A DNA stretch of 64,000 bases from UBA1876 sp003446665 (GCA_040616305.1 CP159918.1:1488001-1552000); one strand, 5' to 3'. Counted from the stretch's first letter, positions 33,879-42,648 are shown. A program made the numbers and translations. Notes: a model not told the origin generated them from the sequence alone.

Positions 33879-34838
33879 CTATTTCGCGCACTCCCGTGTT
33901 CTGGTTTTCAATTTATCGAGCATGTCTTTGGTCATGCCGTCCAGGTCGTATTTGGGTGAAAAGTCCCATTCTTCCACCGCGGCGGAACAGTCGAGCGAAT
34001 TGGGCCAGGAGTCAGCGATGGCCTGTCTGTCGGGATCTACGTCGTAATCTATCTCAAAGGACGGAATAAGCTTTTTGATCGAGGCCGCGATGTCTTCGGG
34101 GGCAAAACTCATCGCCGAAATATTGTAGGCGTTACGGTTTTCCAGTCGCTTCGGGTCCGCCTCCATGAGCTGAACCACCGCCTCCAGCGCATCGGGCATG
34201 TACATCATGTCCATGTATGTGCCGGGGGCGATGTAGCTGGTGTATTTGCCTTTCGACAGTGCCTCGTAGTATATGTGTACTGCATAATCTGTGGTACCCC
34301 CGCCTGGGGGCGCCTCGTAGGAGATTAGCCCGGGAAACCGCAGGCCTCTGGTGTCGAGCTCGAATTTCAGGTGGTAGTAGTCACAAAGCAGTTCGCCCGT
34401 AACCTTCGCTATGCCGTAAATGGTGGTGGGCCTCTGAATGGTGACCTGCGGCGTGTTATCGGCGGGCGTAGAAGGTCCGAAGGCCGCTATGGAGCTGGGG
34501 AAGAAGAACGCCGCTCCGTGTTCGCGGGCGCACTCCAGGGCCGTGAAGCAACCCCCGGCGTTGATGTCCCAGGATTCTTGCGGGTTGTTCTCTCCCCTTG
34601 CAGAGAGGATCCCGGCAAGGTGAATTACAGTGTCGATCTTGTAGTCAGACATGAGCTTCGAGAAGGTTTTGCCGTCGCGCACCTCCAGGAGCTCGAATGG
34701 TCCGCCTTCGGAAACGGGGCCGGGCTTTTTGCTTCGCGCGGTGGCAAGAACATTATCGGCGCCGTAGATTTTTCGGAGGTATGGAACGAGCTCGCAACCT
34801 ATTTGTCCATTGGAGCCTGTCACAAGAATCCTCTTCAT
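33879..34838 (-). CDS. tdh: L-threonine 3-dehydrogenase, SDR/epimerase type
   Basis: This 319-residue extended SDR has the NAD motif TGSNGQIG at residues 7-14, the catalytic YGIAKVTGE (Tyr...Lys), and FPSSIAAFGP supplying the Ser. The overall sequence matches the bacterial short-chain L-threonine 3-dehydrogenase rather than UDP-sugar epimerases, and its neighbour confirms the role: it overlaps kbl by 4 bp. It oxidises L-threonine with NAD to 2-amino-3-ketobutyrate. A strong terminator follows the gene. Confidence 0.93.
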   Translation of the reverse strand: MKRILVTGSNGQIGCELVPYLRKIYGADNVLATARSKKPGPVSEGGPFELLEVRDGKTFSKLMSDYKIDTVIHLAGILSARGENNPQESWDINAGGCFTALECAREHGAAFFFPSSIAAFGPSTPADNTPQVTIQRPTTIYGIAKVTGELLCDYYHLKFELDTRGLRFPGLISYEAPPGGGTTDYAVHIYYEALSKGKYTSYIAPGTYMDMMYMPDALEAVVQLMEADPKRLENRNAYNISAMSFAPEDIAASIKKLIPSFEIDYDVDPDRQAIADSWPNSLDCSAAVEEWDFSPKYDLDGMTKDMLDKLKTRTRECAK

Positions 34839-36022
34839 GAGATTATCCCCATTTCCTTCCCGACTTCCGTGAAGATCTCAACGGCCTTGCTGAGATCCTC
34901 TTCGGAATGCGCCGCCGAGACCATGCAGCGTATCCTCGCGGTGCCCTTGGGAACCGTAGGATAGGCAATCGCCGTGGCGAAAACGCCCTTTTCGAAGAGC
35001 CTGGCGCTGAAGTCCTTTGCGGCCTGGGCCTCGCCGATGATTACCGGCGTTATGGGCGTTTCACTGTTGCCGGTGTCGAACCCTGCCGCCTTTAGCTCTT
35101 TTTTGAGGAATTTGCCGTTGCTCCAGAGCTTGTTGAAGCGATCCTCGCTCTCGGCGAGAATTTCGACTGACGCCAGGTTCGCCGCTACGTCCGGGATGGT
35201 CAGCGCGCTGCTGAAAAGGTTGGGACGCGCTTTCTGACGGATATATTCAATGAGGGTTTCGCTCCCGGCTATGACGCCTCCCATGACGCCGAAGGCCTTT
35301 GAAAGGGTACCCACTTCAACATCGACCCTGCCATGGAGACCAAAGTGGTCTACTATGCCCCGTCCACCGCGACCGAGAACTCCTTCGCCATGGGCATCGT
35401 CGACTACGACTATGACTCCGTACTCCTCGCAAAGGTCAACGATTTCCGGCAGCTTCGCTATATCGCCGTCCATGGAAAAGACGCCGTCGGTAACAAGAAG
35501 CTGTTTCCCTCCTGTACCCTTGTATTCTTCAAGTCTGTCTTTTAGGTCTTCAAGGTTGGAGTGTTCGTACCTTACAACCTTCGCCTTGGAAAGGCGACAG
35601 GCGTCGATGATGGAAGCGTGGTTCAGGGAATCGCTGTAGATGATGTCCCGGGGATCGTTCACCAGGGTGGGAATCGCCGCGAGGTTGGCGCAAAAACCCG
35701 ACTGCAGCACAATGGCCGCCTCGGCGCCCTTGAACTCGGCCAGCTTCCTCTCCAGTTCGATGTGGGGTGTCATGGTTCCTGCTATGGTCCTTACCGCTCC
35801 GGGTCCCACACCATACTTGTCGACGTATTCCTTCACCTTGGCTACAAGCCTCGGCTCACTGCAAAGCCCCAGGTAGTTGTTGCTGCAGAGGTTGATGTAA
35901 TCCTTGCCTTCGATCTTGACCCAGGCTCCCTGCGCGCTTTCGATGGTACGGATCGTTCCATAAAGACCGGCTTGTTTCATCGCCTCCAGGTCTTCCGTCA
36001 GGAATTTCATCGGGACAGCCAT
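34835..36022 (-). CDS. kbl: Glycine C-acetyltransferase (2-amino-3-ketobutyrate CoA ligase)
   Basis: This encodes 395 residues, the normal length, from ATG 36022 with GAGGAG eight bases upstream; a GTG at 36031 is also in frame. The PLP lysine is in GTLSKAFGVMGG near residue 238, and the alpha-oxoamine synthase motifs SDSLNHASIIDACRLS and VVVDDAHGEGVLG are intact. It cleaves 2-amino-3-ketobutyrate with CoA to glycine and acetyl-CoA, the second step after threonine dehydrogenase. Its promoter overlaps candidate operators for the divergently transcribed GntR regulator. Confidence 0.95.
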   Translation of the reverse strand: MAVPMKFLTEDLEAMKQAGLYGTIRTIESAQGAWVKIEGKDYINLCSNNYLGLCSEPRLVAKVKEYVDKYGVGPGAVRTIAGTMTPHIELERKLAEFKGAEAAIVLQSGFCANLAAIPTLVNDPRDIIYSDSLNHASIIDACRLSKAKVVRYEHSNLEDLKDRLEEYKGTGGKQLLVTDGVFSMDGDIAKLPEIVDLCEEYGVIVVVDDAHGEGVLGRGGRGIVDHFGLHGRVDVEVGTLSKAFGVMGGVIAGSETLIEYIRQKARPNLFSSALTIPDVAANLASVEILAESEDRFNKLWSNGKFLKKELKAAGFDTGNSETPITPVIIGEAQAAKDFSARLFEKGVFATAIAYPTVPKGTARIRCMVSAAHSEEDLSKAVEIFTEVGKEMGIIS

Positions 36023-36062
36023 GACAGTCACTCCTCGTTCGAAAATTTTTGGTATTGTGAAT

Positions 36063-36107
36063 ATAGTATCCTAATCGTGGCCATGGACTGTCAAAGGAGT
36101 ATAGTAT
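36063..36107 (-). promoter_or_regulatory. Candidate kbl promoter with two ATAGTAT operator-like repeats
   Basis: On the minus strand, TTGACA (36089-36094) is 18 bp from GATACT (36065-36070). The heptamer ATAGTAT occurs at 36063-36069, over the -10, and again at 36101-36107, just upstream of the -35. The spacing places them as possible sites for the adjacent GntR/FCD regulator. Confidence 0.45.
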
Positions 36108-36172
36108 TGGTAGTGTTTCATATATTTTTGCTCCTTAAAATATATTTTCCCGGCCTGCTGGAGGCGCTACTA

Positions 36173-36901
36173 ATGACAAAAGAGATGGAAGCTCTGGAGG
36201 AACTGGCCGCGAATATGAGCGGCGACAGCAGTGCTCCTTATCATATTGCGAATATCTTGCGGGAAGCCATATACAGGGGCATATTCACCGAAGGGAGCCC
36301 TCTCCACCAGGCGCAGATAGCGCTCAAGCTCGGAGTGAGTCCGATTCCGCTCAGAGAGGCCCTGCGCCTTCTTGAAACCGAGGGGCTGGTAGAGTTTCAG
36401 GGTTACCGGGGAGCCTTCGTAACGGAGCTTTCGCTCGAAGAGGCGAGGGAACTTTACGAAATGATATCCGCCCTCGAAACGAACCTGATGCGAATAGCCT
36501 TCCCGGGCATTACCCGGCGTATCGTGGAGGAAGCCCGAAGCGTCCTGGACATGATGGAAAACGAAACCGACTGTATCCGATGGCGCGACCTTAATTTCCT
36601 CTTTCATGCCCTGCTCTACGAACCGGCGGACAGGCCGCTTACCGTCGACATGATCGCCCGCCTCAGGCAGAAGACGGACCGCAACATACGCGCCCATCTG
36701 GATTCGATGAGGAAGGAGTCGGAAAAACAGCACAGGGAAATACTCGATGCGGTTGCCGCCGGAGACCTGGAAGCCTCCGTGGCGGCACTCAAAAGGCACC
36801 TTGAATACACGTCCAGGGATCTCCAGTCCTGGATGCGAAGCGAAAGGGGTCCGAAGGGCACCAGGCGTGCAAACGCGGCGGGACGACCTTTCCAAGAGTA
36901 A
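36173..36901 (+). CDS. GntR-family regulator with FCD domain
   Basis: This encodes 242 residues from ATG 36173, eight bases after GGAGG. The N-terminal winged helix (about 20-90) shows LREAIYRGIFTEGSPLHQ and the recognition region LGVSPIPLREALRLLETEGLVE. Residues 95-225 form a helical FCD ligand domain (EEARELYEMISALE, HREILDAVAAGDLEASVAALKRHL) that typically binds a small organic acid through a metal. It is divergent from kbl-tdh and probably controls that operon and itself, sensing threonine-related or glycerate-related metabolites; ligand unknown. Confidence 0.9.
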   Translation: MTKEMEALEELAANMSGDSSAPYHIANILREAIYRGIFTEGSPLHQAQIALKLGVSPIPLREALRLLETEGLVEFQGYRGAFVTELSLEEARELYEMISALETNLMRIAFPGITRRIVEEARSVLDMMENETDCIRWRDLNFLFHALLYEPADRPLTVDMIARLRQKTDRNIRAHLDSMRKESEKQHREILDAVAAGDLEASVAALKRHLEYTSRDLQSWMRSERGPKGTRRANAAGRPFQE

Positions 36902-36937
36902 TTTCCCTGCCTCAATTCGACATGGACAAAGCGAAGT

Positions 36938-38122
36938 CTACTCGGGAGCCTTGAGGTTGTAAACGGGTCTCAGCAGGCGGTCGACGGTGACTGTTTCTTC
37001 CATCTCCTCGCGAATGTCCTCCCACCTCTTGTAGGCCATGGGTGATTCATCGATGGTGTCTTTGGATATGGAGGTGGTATAGACGCCTTCCATGCTCTTT
37101 CGGAAAGCTTCCATGGAGAGCTCACCGGTTTTGAGGCGGCGCTTCATTTCCTTGCGTCCAAGGACGCGACCCGCGCCGTGGGGGGCCGAAAAATTGTAAC
37201 GCGGGTTTCCCTTGCCACGGCCCAATATCACTCCTGCAGCCATGTTTAGCGGTATGACGACGGGCTCCCCCTCATAGGCAGAGATGGCGCCCTTTCTTAC
37301 AATCCCGTCCTTTTCGCTTATGTAGTTGTGAACGCTCTGGATGATATTTTGCGGATTCACGGCGAGGCCGAAGAATTCGAGGATCTGGTCTAGTATGACG
37401 AAGCGGTTGTGCTCGGCGTAACGCTGGGCTATACGAAGCCACTGCATATATTCCTCACCGCCTTCCTTCATGGGAAGGTATTCAAGCCCCCTACCGACGC
37501 CGGAGATGCCCTTTGCCTTGATATACGCCCTGGCCAGCAACTGAAAGTAGTTGGCGACCTGGAAGCCGAAATGACGGCTTCCAGTATGGACAGTGGCGTA
37601 AAGTTCGCCCGTTTTGGGGTCTTCGTCTACCTCTATAAAGTGGTTACCGCCACCTAGTGTTCCAAGCTGAGTCCAGGTGGCGTGCTTTGCACCTTTCTTG
37701 AAGCGTTTCCCGAAGAATTCGTTGTCGGCGTATTCAGCCAGTTCCATCATTTGACGGTATCTTTCGGGGTGTTTCGCGCGGAAGCCCTGCAAGGCTCCCG
37801 GGTCCTTGTGGTGTGTCATACCGAGCGGCACACGCCTTCGCAGGAACCGGTCGAGACCGGCGAAATCGGCATTCCCGACCCGCAACCCGTTTACGGGAGC
37901 GGTCATCACACCACAACCGATGTCCACTCCCACCACGTTAGGGATAACGGCATCTTTGAAACGGCCGGTAAAGCCTATGACACAGCCAGCTCCGGCATGG
38001 CAGTCGGGCATTATGGCGACAAGCCCATCCACGACTGGATGCCGCCCAATCTCTTCTATCTGGCTTTTGGTCACATCGTCCACGTTGCGGGCGTGTACAA
38101 GAACATCAGCCAACTGGGTCAC
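36938..38122 (-). CDS. rtcB: RtcB-family RNA ligase
   Basis: This 394-residue protein has the metal site GVDIGCGV with the conserved Cys near residue 70, GTLGGGNHFIEV, HTGSRHFG, and the guanylylated-histidine region SAPHGAGR near residue 320. RtcB joins RNA 2',3'-cyclic phosphate (or 3'-phosphate) and 5'-OH ends using GTP and manganese. It is shorter than E. coli RtcB by a few residues, as in the RtcB2-like branch. The GTG start overlaps the stop of the ABC ATPase gene by 4 bp, an unexpected partner. No archease or RtcA is nearby. Confidence 0.93.
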   Translation of the reverse strand: MTQLADVLVHARNVDDVTKSQIEEIGRHPVVDGLVAIMPDCHAGAGCVIGFTGRFKDAVIPNVVGVDIGCGVMTAPVNGLRVGNADFAGLDRFLRRRVPLGMTHHKDPGALQGFRAKHPERYRQMMELAEYADNEFFGKRFKKGAKHATWTQLGTLGGGNHFIEVDEDPKTGELYATVHTGSRHFGFQVANYFQLLARAYIKAKGISGVGRGLEYLPMKEGGEEYMQWLRIAQRYAEHNRFVILDQILEFFGLAVNPQNIIQSVHNYISEKDGIVRKGAISAYEGEPVVIPLNMAAGVILGRGKGNPRYNFSAPHGAGRVLGRKEMKRRLKTGELSMEAFRKSMEGVYTTSISKDTIDESPMAYKRWEDIREEMEETVTVDRLLRPVYNLKAPE

Positions 38123-39279
38123 CTCGTTTCTTGGACGCTTTCGGCACCCTGTTGCATCTGGAGGAAGTCAGTCATGTCGACGAAAGACAGGATCCCCAAA
38201 AATTCGTCTCCGTCACCGGAAACCACGATGTTTGCAATACCGGAAGATATCATAAGTCCCAGGGCTTCCTGCAGTGTGCTGTTCCTGTGTATGTGAGTGA
38301 CTGGCTCTATGCACTCCGCCAATGTCGCGGCTTCGCGAAACCTTCGGTTGTCCACGTTGCAGCACCCGACAACTTTCTTTTTATCGCAAATGAAGACCAG
38401 TCGATCCTTGCAGTATTTCAGGGGGGTCTTTCTTGCCGCTTCCAGGGCTTCTTCTTTTGTGGAGTCTGGGCCGACCACCGGCAGGTTCTCTGTTCTGAGC
38501 GGGACTTCCCGTATCTTGAGGTATCTGAAAAGGGCTAACGGGTTTCCTGCGCCGACGAAATCGGCGACGAAATCGTCCACGGGCCTGGCCAGGAGATCCA
38601 GGGGGCGGTCTACCTGCACTATGGTGCCTTCTCGCATGATTGCTACCCGATCCCCCATTTTCATGGCCTCGTTTATGTCGTGGGTGACAAATACGACGGT
38701 CTTTCGCAACCTTTCCTGCAGGGAGAGAAGCTCGTCCTGCAAGCCTATCCTGGTTATGGGGTCCAGGGCACCGAAGGGTTCGTCCATCAGGATTATTTCC
38801 GGGTCTCCGGCCAAGGCCCTGGCCACACCAACACGCTGTTTCTGCCCGCCTGAAAGATCGCTCGGCCACCGGTGACCATACTCCTCAAGTGGAAGCCCAA
38901 CCAGGTCAAGGGATTCCCTTACTTTACCGGGGATTTTCTCTCTAGGAACCCCTTTCAACCTTGGGACGACGGAGACATTGTCCTTGACTCGAAGATGTGG
39001 GAAAAGCCCGATACCTTGTATGACGTAGCCAATACGGCGACGAAGGATTACTGGATCGAGGCTGGAGGTCGGCTTGCCATCTATAAGGATCTCGCCCTCC
39101 GTAGGCTCGACGAGCCGGTTGATCATGCGCAGCGTTGTCGTTTTGCCGCACCCAGATGGGCCTATCAGCACCAGGATTTCCCCGCGAAGGATATCCAGGT
39201 CAAGACCTGAAACAGCAGTGGTCCCGTCGGGATAGCGCTTTGTGACGCCCCTGAGCGAAAGAAATCCGGCTTGTTTCAT
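38119..39279 (-). CDS. OpuCA/ProV-like ABC transporter ATPase with CBS domains
   Basis: This encodes 386 residues from ATG 39279 after CGGGAGG. Walker A GPSGCGKTTT near residue 42, signature LSGGQKQRV near 145 and Walker B ILMDEPFGALDP are intact. The C-terminal part (about 265-380) contains a tandem CBS pair, typical of glycine betaine/carnitine/choline (OpuCA) ATPases where it senses ionic strength. No permease or binding-protein gene lies nearby, so the ATPase is orphaned here and must pair with a membrane component elsewhere. It follows speD by 29 bp and overlaps rtcB by 4 bp. Confidence 0.9.
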   Translation of the reverse strand: MKQAGFLSLRGVTKRYPDGTTAVSGLDLDILRGEILVLIGPSGCGKTTTLRMINRLVEPTEGEILIDGKPTSSLDPVILRRRIGYVIQGIGLFPHLRVKDNVSVVPRLKGVPREKIPGKVRESLDLVGLPLEEYGHRWPSDLSGGQKQRVGVARALAGDPEIILMDEPFGALDPITRIGLQDELLSLQERLRKTVVFVTHDINEAMKMGDRVAIMREGTIVQVDRPLDLLARPVDDFVADFVGAGNPLALFRYLKIREVPLRTENLPVVGPDSTKEEALEAARKTPLKYCKDRLVFICDKKKVVGCCNVDNRRFREAATLAECIEPVTHIHRNSTLQEALGLMISSGIANIVVSGDGDEFLGILSFVDMTDFLQMQQGAESVQETR

Positions 39280-39308
39280 AAAAACCTCCCGAGGATCCGA
39301 CGCTTGCG

Positions 39309-39719
39309 TCAGTCTTCTTTCCTCAGCTCTTCCTCCCACGTGATGAGGGAATGGTAGAATTCCCTGTCCCCATTGTCTTCCAGGCCTCTCGTTATTTCGC
39401 TGACATGAGTGTGTCTGGCGTTGACCTTTTGCAGTACATAGTCCACGGCCTTTTCCGGAAGGCTCTCGGCCCCGCAGGTGTATATATCAAGCGCCATGTA
39501 ACCTGCCTCGGGCCAGGTATGGATGGACAGGTGGGATTCACTTATCACTACCACTCCGCTGACGCCGTTGGGGGGGAAGCGGTGAAAGGAGACGGCCCAT
39601 ACCTGGGTGTTGGCCCTCCTGGCAGATTCCACCAGTATTTCTTGCATGCGGTCGACCTGACCTATTATCTCGGAACACCCCGACGCCTCCACGATGTAAT
39701 GAATTCCCCTGGGATCCAT
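39309..39719 (-). CDS. speD: S-adenosylmethionine decarboxylase proenzyme
   Basis: This 136-residue class 1B AdoMet decarboxylase starts at ATG 39719 behind GGGGGATGGGA. The self-cleavage site is in VISESHLSIHTWPEAGY, where the Ser after Glu becomes the pyruvoyl group, and the catalytic Cys is in ALDIYTCG. It makes decarboxylated AdoMet, the aminopropyl donor for spermidine. The spermidine synthase gene is not adjacent. The longer upstream frame lacks a ribosome site. Confidence 0.95.
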   Translation of the reverse strand: MDPRGIHYIVEASGCSEIIGQVDRMQEILVESARRANTQVWAVSFHRFPPNGVSGVVVISESHLSIHTWPEAGYMALDIYTCGAESLPEKAVDYVLQKVNARHTHVSEITRGLEDNGDREFYHSLITWEEELRKED

Positions 39720-39894
39720 TTCCCATCCCCCTTTCACAGTCTTTGCTTCGTCCCGACCCATTTGAGAAAAACCGGGACAGGAATAATTATACAGACAAAT
39801 TTCCAACAGGGCTCAGTAATTTAAGAGACTTTCATAAACTCATTTCATGCTCGTAGGCGACAACCTTTTGCCTCGAACGGAACGACGTTGCCCA

Positions 39895-39943
39895 TTAAAA
39901 AAGCCGCTGACCGGGTTTTAGTGCTTCCTCGGACAGCGGCTTG
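39895..39943 (-). terminator. Rho-independent terminator downstream of tRNA-Ala
   Basis: On the minus strand, AAGCCGCTG and CAGCGGCTT form a 9-bp stem closing a larger loop, followed by TTTTTTAAT. It starts 9 bp after the tRNA CCA end. Confidence 0.85.
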
Positions 39944-39951
39944 TTATTTAC

Positions 39952-40026
39952 TGGTGGAGCGTGGGGGATTCGAACCCCCGACCCCTTGCATGCCATGCAA
40001 GTGCTCTCCCGCTGAGCTAACGCCCC
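39952..40026 (-). tRNA. tRNA-Ala (GGC)
   Basis: It folds as a complete cloverleaf: acceptor GGGGCGT with ACGCTCC, D-arm GCTC...GAGC, anticodon stem CTTGC/GCAAG around loop ATGGCAT (anticodon GGC), and T-arm GGGGG TTCGAAT CCCCC. The discriminator A and an encoded CCA end are present. Confidence 0.96.
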
Positions 40027-40069
40027 ACGAAAGGGACGGCGCTCATTATACGAAGCATCCGCTTTCGTG

Positions 40070-40567
40070 TCAACAAAAATTTGGTTTTGTTGATTCAAGG
40101 CGCTTTACATATGTTATAAGCGCGTCACCGTGCGAGTAGAAATCTTCAATGCATCCGACAACGGAATATCCGCAGGCTTCGTAGAAACGGCGCTGCCTTT
40201 CGTAGGAGGACCTCCCGGATGTCTCAATCCGAAGGATGGCCGGGCCTCCCATACGAAGCAAGCGTTTTTCGACGGTTCTGATAAGGGACTTTCCTTTTCC
40301 CTTGCCCTGGTTTTCGGGTGACACTACGATCCAGTAAACGTCCCAGGCGAACTGCGTCATCGGGGCCTTGCCGTATATTACGAACCCGTCGATCTCCCCT
40401 TCTTTCCCGAAAGACAAATTAAGATGGTAGTCTCGTCCCCGGGAAACGGCCCATTCTTTGAGGACTTCACCCAGGACTTTCATTTCGCTTCCCGTAAAGG
40501 CTCCCGTACGACACCCAATCTTAATGCACTGCGATACGACGTTTCGGACCGATGTTATGGTGGACAC
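40070..40567 (-). CDS. GNAT family N-acetyltransferase
   Basis: This encodes 165 residues. I use the GTG at 40567 because AGAGGAG lies six bases upstream; a TTG at 40585 is also in frame. The acetyl-CoA pyrophosphate loop is VVSPENQGKGKGKSLI near residue 90, and the C-terminal YERQRRFYEACGYSVVG is the usual GNAT motif B. The gene start overlaps the end of an ATP-grasp ligase gene by 47 bp, in a unit of two ATP-grasp enzymes and this acetyltransferase. That suggests it acetylates an amino group of the ligase product; substrate unknown. Confidence 0.88.
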   Translation of the reverse strand: MSTITSVRNVVSQCIKIGCRTGAFTGSEMKVLGEVLKEWAVSRGRDYHLNLSFGKEGEIDGFVIYGKAPMTQFAWDVYWIVVSPENQGKGKGKSLIRTVEKRLLRMGGPAILRIETSGRSSYERQRRFYEACGYSVVGCIEDFYSHGDALITYVKRLESTKPNFC

Positions 40568-41573
40568 CGTGATCTCCTCTTTCAACAGCCAGCTCCACGA
40601 GTTTAGCTACCATTAAGCGGTAACTGTAGCCCGCCGCCTCACTCTGCCTGGCAAAACCGCTGTCGGTGTTGATATCCGGGTTGGGGTTCACTTCCAGGAC
40701 GTACCACTTCCCATCTCTTTCCCGAAAGTCCACGCGGAAGTATCCGTCGCAACTCATAGCCGCTCCTGCGCGTATCGCCATGTCTTTTATCACATACTGC
40801 AAACGGGACGGGACTCCCTCTTCGACTCGGCTTTCAATTTCCCTGTAATCGACGCTCTCCGGACGCCACTTGGAGTCATATCCCAGGAAGTCGCTGGTCC
40901 CCTTTTCAGGCCTGTAAAGGATCCTCGACATTGCAAGGAAGTCATATGGCCAAATACCCATGCAACTGGCGTTGCATTCTTCCCCATGGAGGTATTCCTC
41001 CACGATGACTCCCTGAGGAAATTCCTCGAGCCGGTGCCTGAGAACCTGTTCCAGCTTTGACTGATCTTGCACGACGGACTCGGAATCCACACCGACGCTG
41101 CTGTCCTCGCATCGCGGCTTAACGAAAAGCGGAAAAGACAGACCTTCAAGGCGTTCCCTTTCCGACATGGAGCAAATACACGTACCGGGCGGAACGGGGA
41201 GTCCCGCATTTCTCAAAACGGTACGCGCGTTCTTTTTATCGAGACAGGCCGCCAAAGCGCGCGACCTGTTGCCGGTAAAAGGAACCCCGGAAACTTCAAG
41301 CAGCTTAGCGAAGGCCACTTCCAGAAAGGCCGCCTTTGAAAATCCCTCAAAAAGATTGAAGACACAGCATGCGTGTTCTTTGGTTATCCTCTTGACCAGC
41401 AAAGACGGATTATCCAAATCTTCCGGGCTGATATCAAGGGGTACCGCCCTGTACCCGGAATTTTCAAGGGCTTCCAGGACGGAATCCCGGCACCGCAGGG
41501 CATCGACGACATCCTCCCTGTCGGTTTCCTCCACTGCCGCAGCCACGACCACCCTGTCGTTACTGGAGAACAT
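40521..41573 (-). CDS. ATP-grasp ligase (D-Ala-D-Ala ligase-like), second of tandem pair
   Basis: This encodes about 350 residues from ATG 41573; the ribosome site is weak and translation is probably coupled to the overlapping upstream gene (14 bp). The ATP-grasp fold is shown by FPLFVKPRCEDSSVGVDSES near residue 145, VIVEEYLHGEECNASCMG near 185, and the metal-binding VLEVNPNPDINTDSGFA near 310. It resembles D-alanine-D-alanine ligase in layout but is not a standard Ddl. Such enzymes make peptide-type bonds from a carboxylate and an amine with ATP. It sits between another ATP-grasp enzyme and an acetyltransferase. Confidence 0.88.
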   Translation of the reverse strand: MFSSNDRVVVAAAVEETDREDVVDALRCRDSVLEALENSGYRAVPLDISPEDLDNPSLLVKRITKEHACCVFNLFEGFSKAAFLEVAFAKLLEVSGVPFTGNRSRALAACLDKKNARTVLRNAGLPVPPGTCICSMSERERLEGLSFPLFVKPRCEDSSVGVDSESVVQDQSKLEQVLRHRLEEFPQGVIVEEYLHGEECNASCMGIWPYDFLAMSRILYRPEKGTSDFLGYDSKWRPESVDYREIESRVEEGVPSRLQYVIKDMAIRAGAAMSCDGYFRVDFRERDGKWYVLEVNPNPDINTDSGFARQSEAAGYSYRLMVAKLVELAVERGDHGVHHNIGPKRRIAVH

Positions 41574-42648
41574 GCTGTTTACCCGTTTCAACCTTTTCCG
41601 GCCATAACAAGCCCTGCCTTGAAAAGGCTTCTTGCAGGAAACCCCGGAGAAGTTTTTTGTACTCCCCTCCACTGAGCCTGTACAGGATTGGCAAGTCGCT
41701 GTAGGCTTCCGATAGTCCCGGCAAGGGGTTGATGTCGATGATTTTAGGTGTCCCGTGGCGGTCCACCTTGAAGTCGACACGGGCGATGTCTTTTATCTCC
41801 AGGAACCTGAAGCACCGGACGGCGTCCCTGGAAACAGCTATTTTCGTTTTTTTATCAACAGCCGTAGGCGGCACGTACTTTACCGTTTCCTCCCAGTTGC
41901 GTTTGTGTTCTATAGTGTAGAAGCTGCGGCCAGCAGTGGGTTGCGGATTTATGGCCATAAGGCCGATTACTCGCGGCGGCCTGTTGCCGAGCACACCTAC
42001 GGTCAACTCCTGCCCGGGCAAAAATTCCTCCACGAGCGCAGGCTGACCGTAGCGCTTCCAGATCCGACGGACTTTCTCGGAAAGCTCGGCCTGGGTCGTG
42101 ACCACCGAATCCGGGAAAACCCCCTTTGATGACCCTTCCCACCTCGGCTTGACCAGGTATTCCCTGTGAAGGGTGAAGATGTGCCCGGCGTTCCGGATGT
42201 CTTGTTCGCGTGAAAACATGAAAAGCGAAGGTACGGGAAGCCCGGCTGCCGCGAGCATGTGATGGGTAAGCCACTTGTCAAGGGCAAGAGCCAAAGTGAC
42301 AGAGTCCGAGCCGGCATAGGGGATATTCAACATCTCAAGAATGGCCGGCACTTGGGATTCCCGACCTCTGGTGATTCCACGCCCCTCAGCTATGTTGACC
42401 ACGAAGTCGGGTTCGACGCTCCGCAAGGCTTCTACGAAGCGATCATTCTGCTCGATGAGGACAACATCGAACCCACAGGATTTTATGTTGTCCTTAAGGT
42501 TTTCTACTGTTTCAATACAATCGTATTCTTCGTACCTGTCGTCGGCCTCTTCTTTCGATGCGGCCCGGCGGAGATTGTAAACCAGCCCTATTTTCCGCAC
42601 CGCTTTGAGGCCGGATTTGGATGACGATCCAGGATCTTCCTTTTTCAT
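41560..42648 (-). CDS. ATP-grasp ligase (D-Ala-D-Ala ligase-like), first of tandem pair
   Basis: This 362-residue protein has the ATP-grasp hallmarks YLVKPRWEGSSKGVFPDSVV near 170, ALVEEFLPGQELTVGVLG near 205 and IIDINPLPGLSEAYSDLP near 315. Before the ATP domain lies the substrate-binding half with DFVVNIAEGRGITRGRESQVPAILEMLNIPYAGS, the D-Ala-D-Ala-ligase-like pattern. The first 16 residues are a polar tail. It overlaps the second ATP-grasp gene by 14 bp. Tandem ATP-grasp ligases plus a GNAT suggest assembly of a small modified peptide or dipeptide-like metabolite; the amino acids used cannot be told from sequence. Confidence 0.88.
   Translation of the reverse strand: MKKEDPGSSSKSGLKAVRKIGLVYNLRRAASKEEADDRYEEYDCIETVENLKDNIKSCGFDVVLIEQNDRFVEALRSVEPDFVVNIAEGRGITRGRESQVPAILEMLNIPYAGSDSVTLALALDKWLTHHMLAAAGLPVPSLFMFSREQDIRNAGHIFTLHREYLVKPRWEGSSKGVFPDSVVTTQAELSEKVRRIWKRYGQPALVEEFLPGQELTVGVLGNRPPRVIGLMAINPQPTAGRSFYTIEHKRNWEETVKYVPPTAVDKKTKIAVSRDAVRCFRFLEIKDIARVDFKVDRHGTPKIIDINPLPGLSEAYSDLPILYRLSGGEYKKLLRGFLQEAFSRQGLLWPEKVETGKQHVLQ

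Noticed and set aside
40070..40567. GNAT as the beta-lysine acetyltransferase partner (AblB) of kamA
   Set aside because: It is too short for AblB, is 8 kb away, and is coupled to the ATP-grasp ligases instead.
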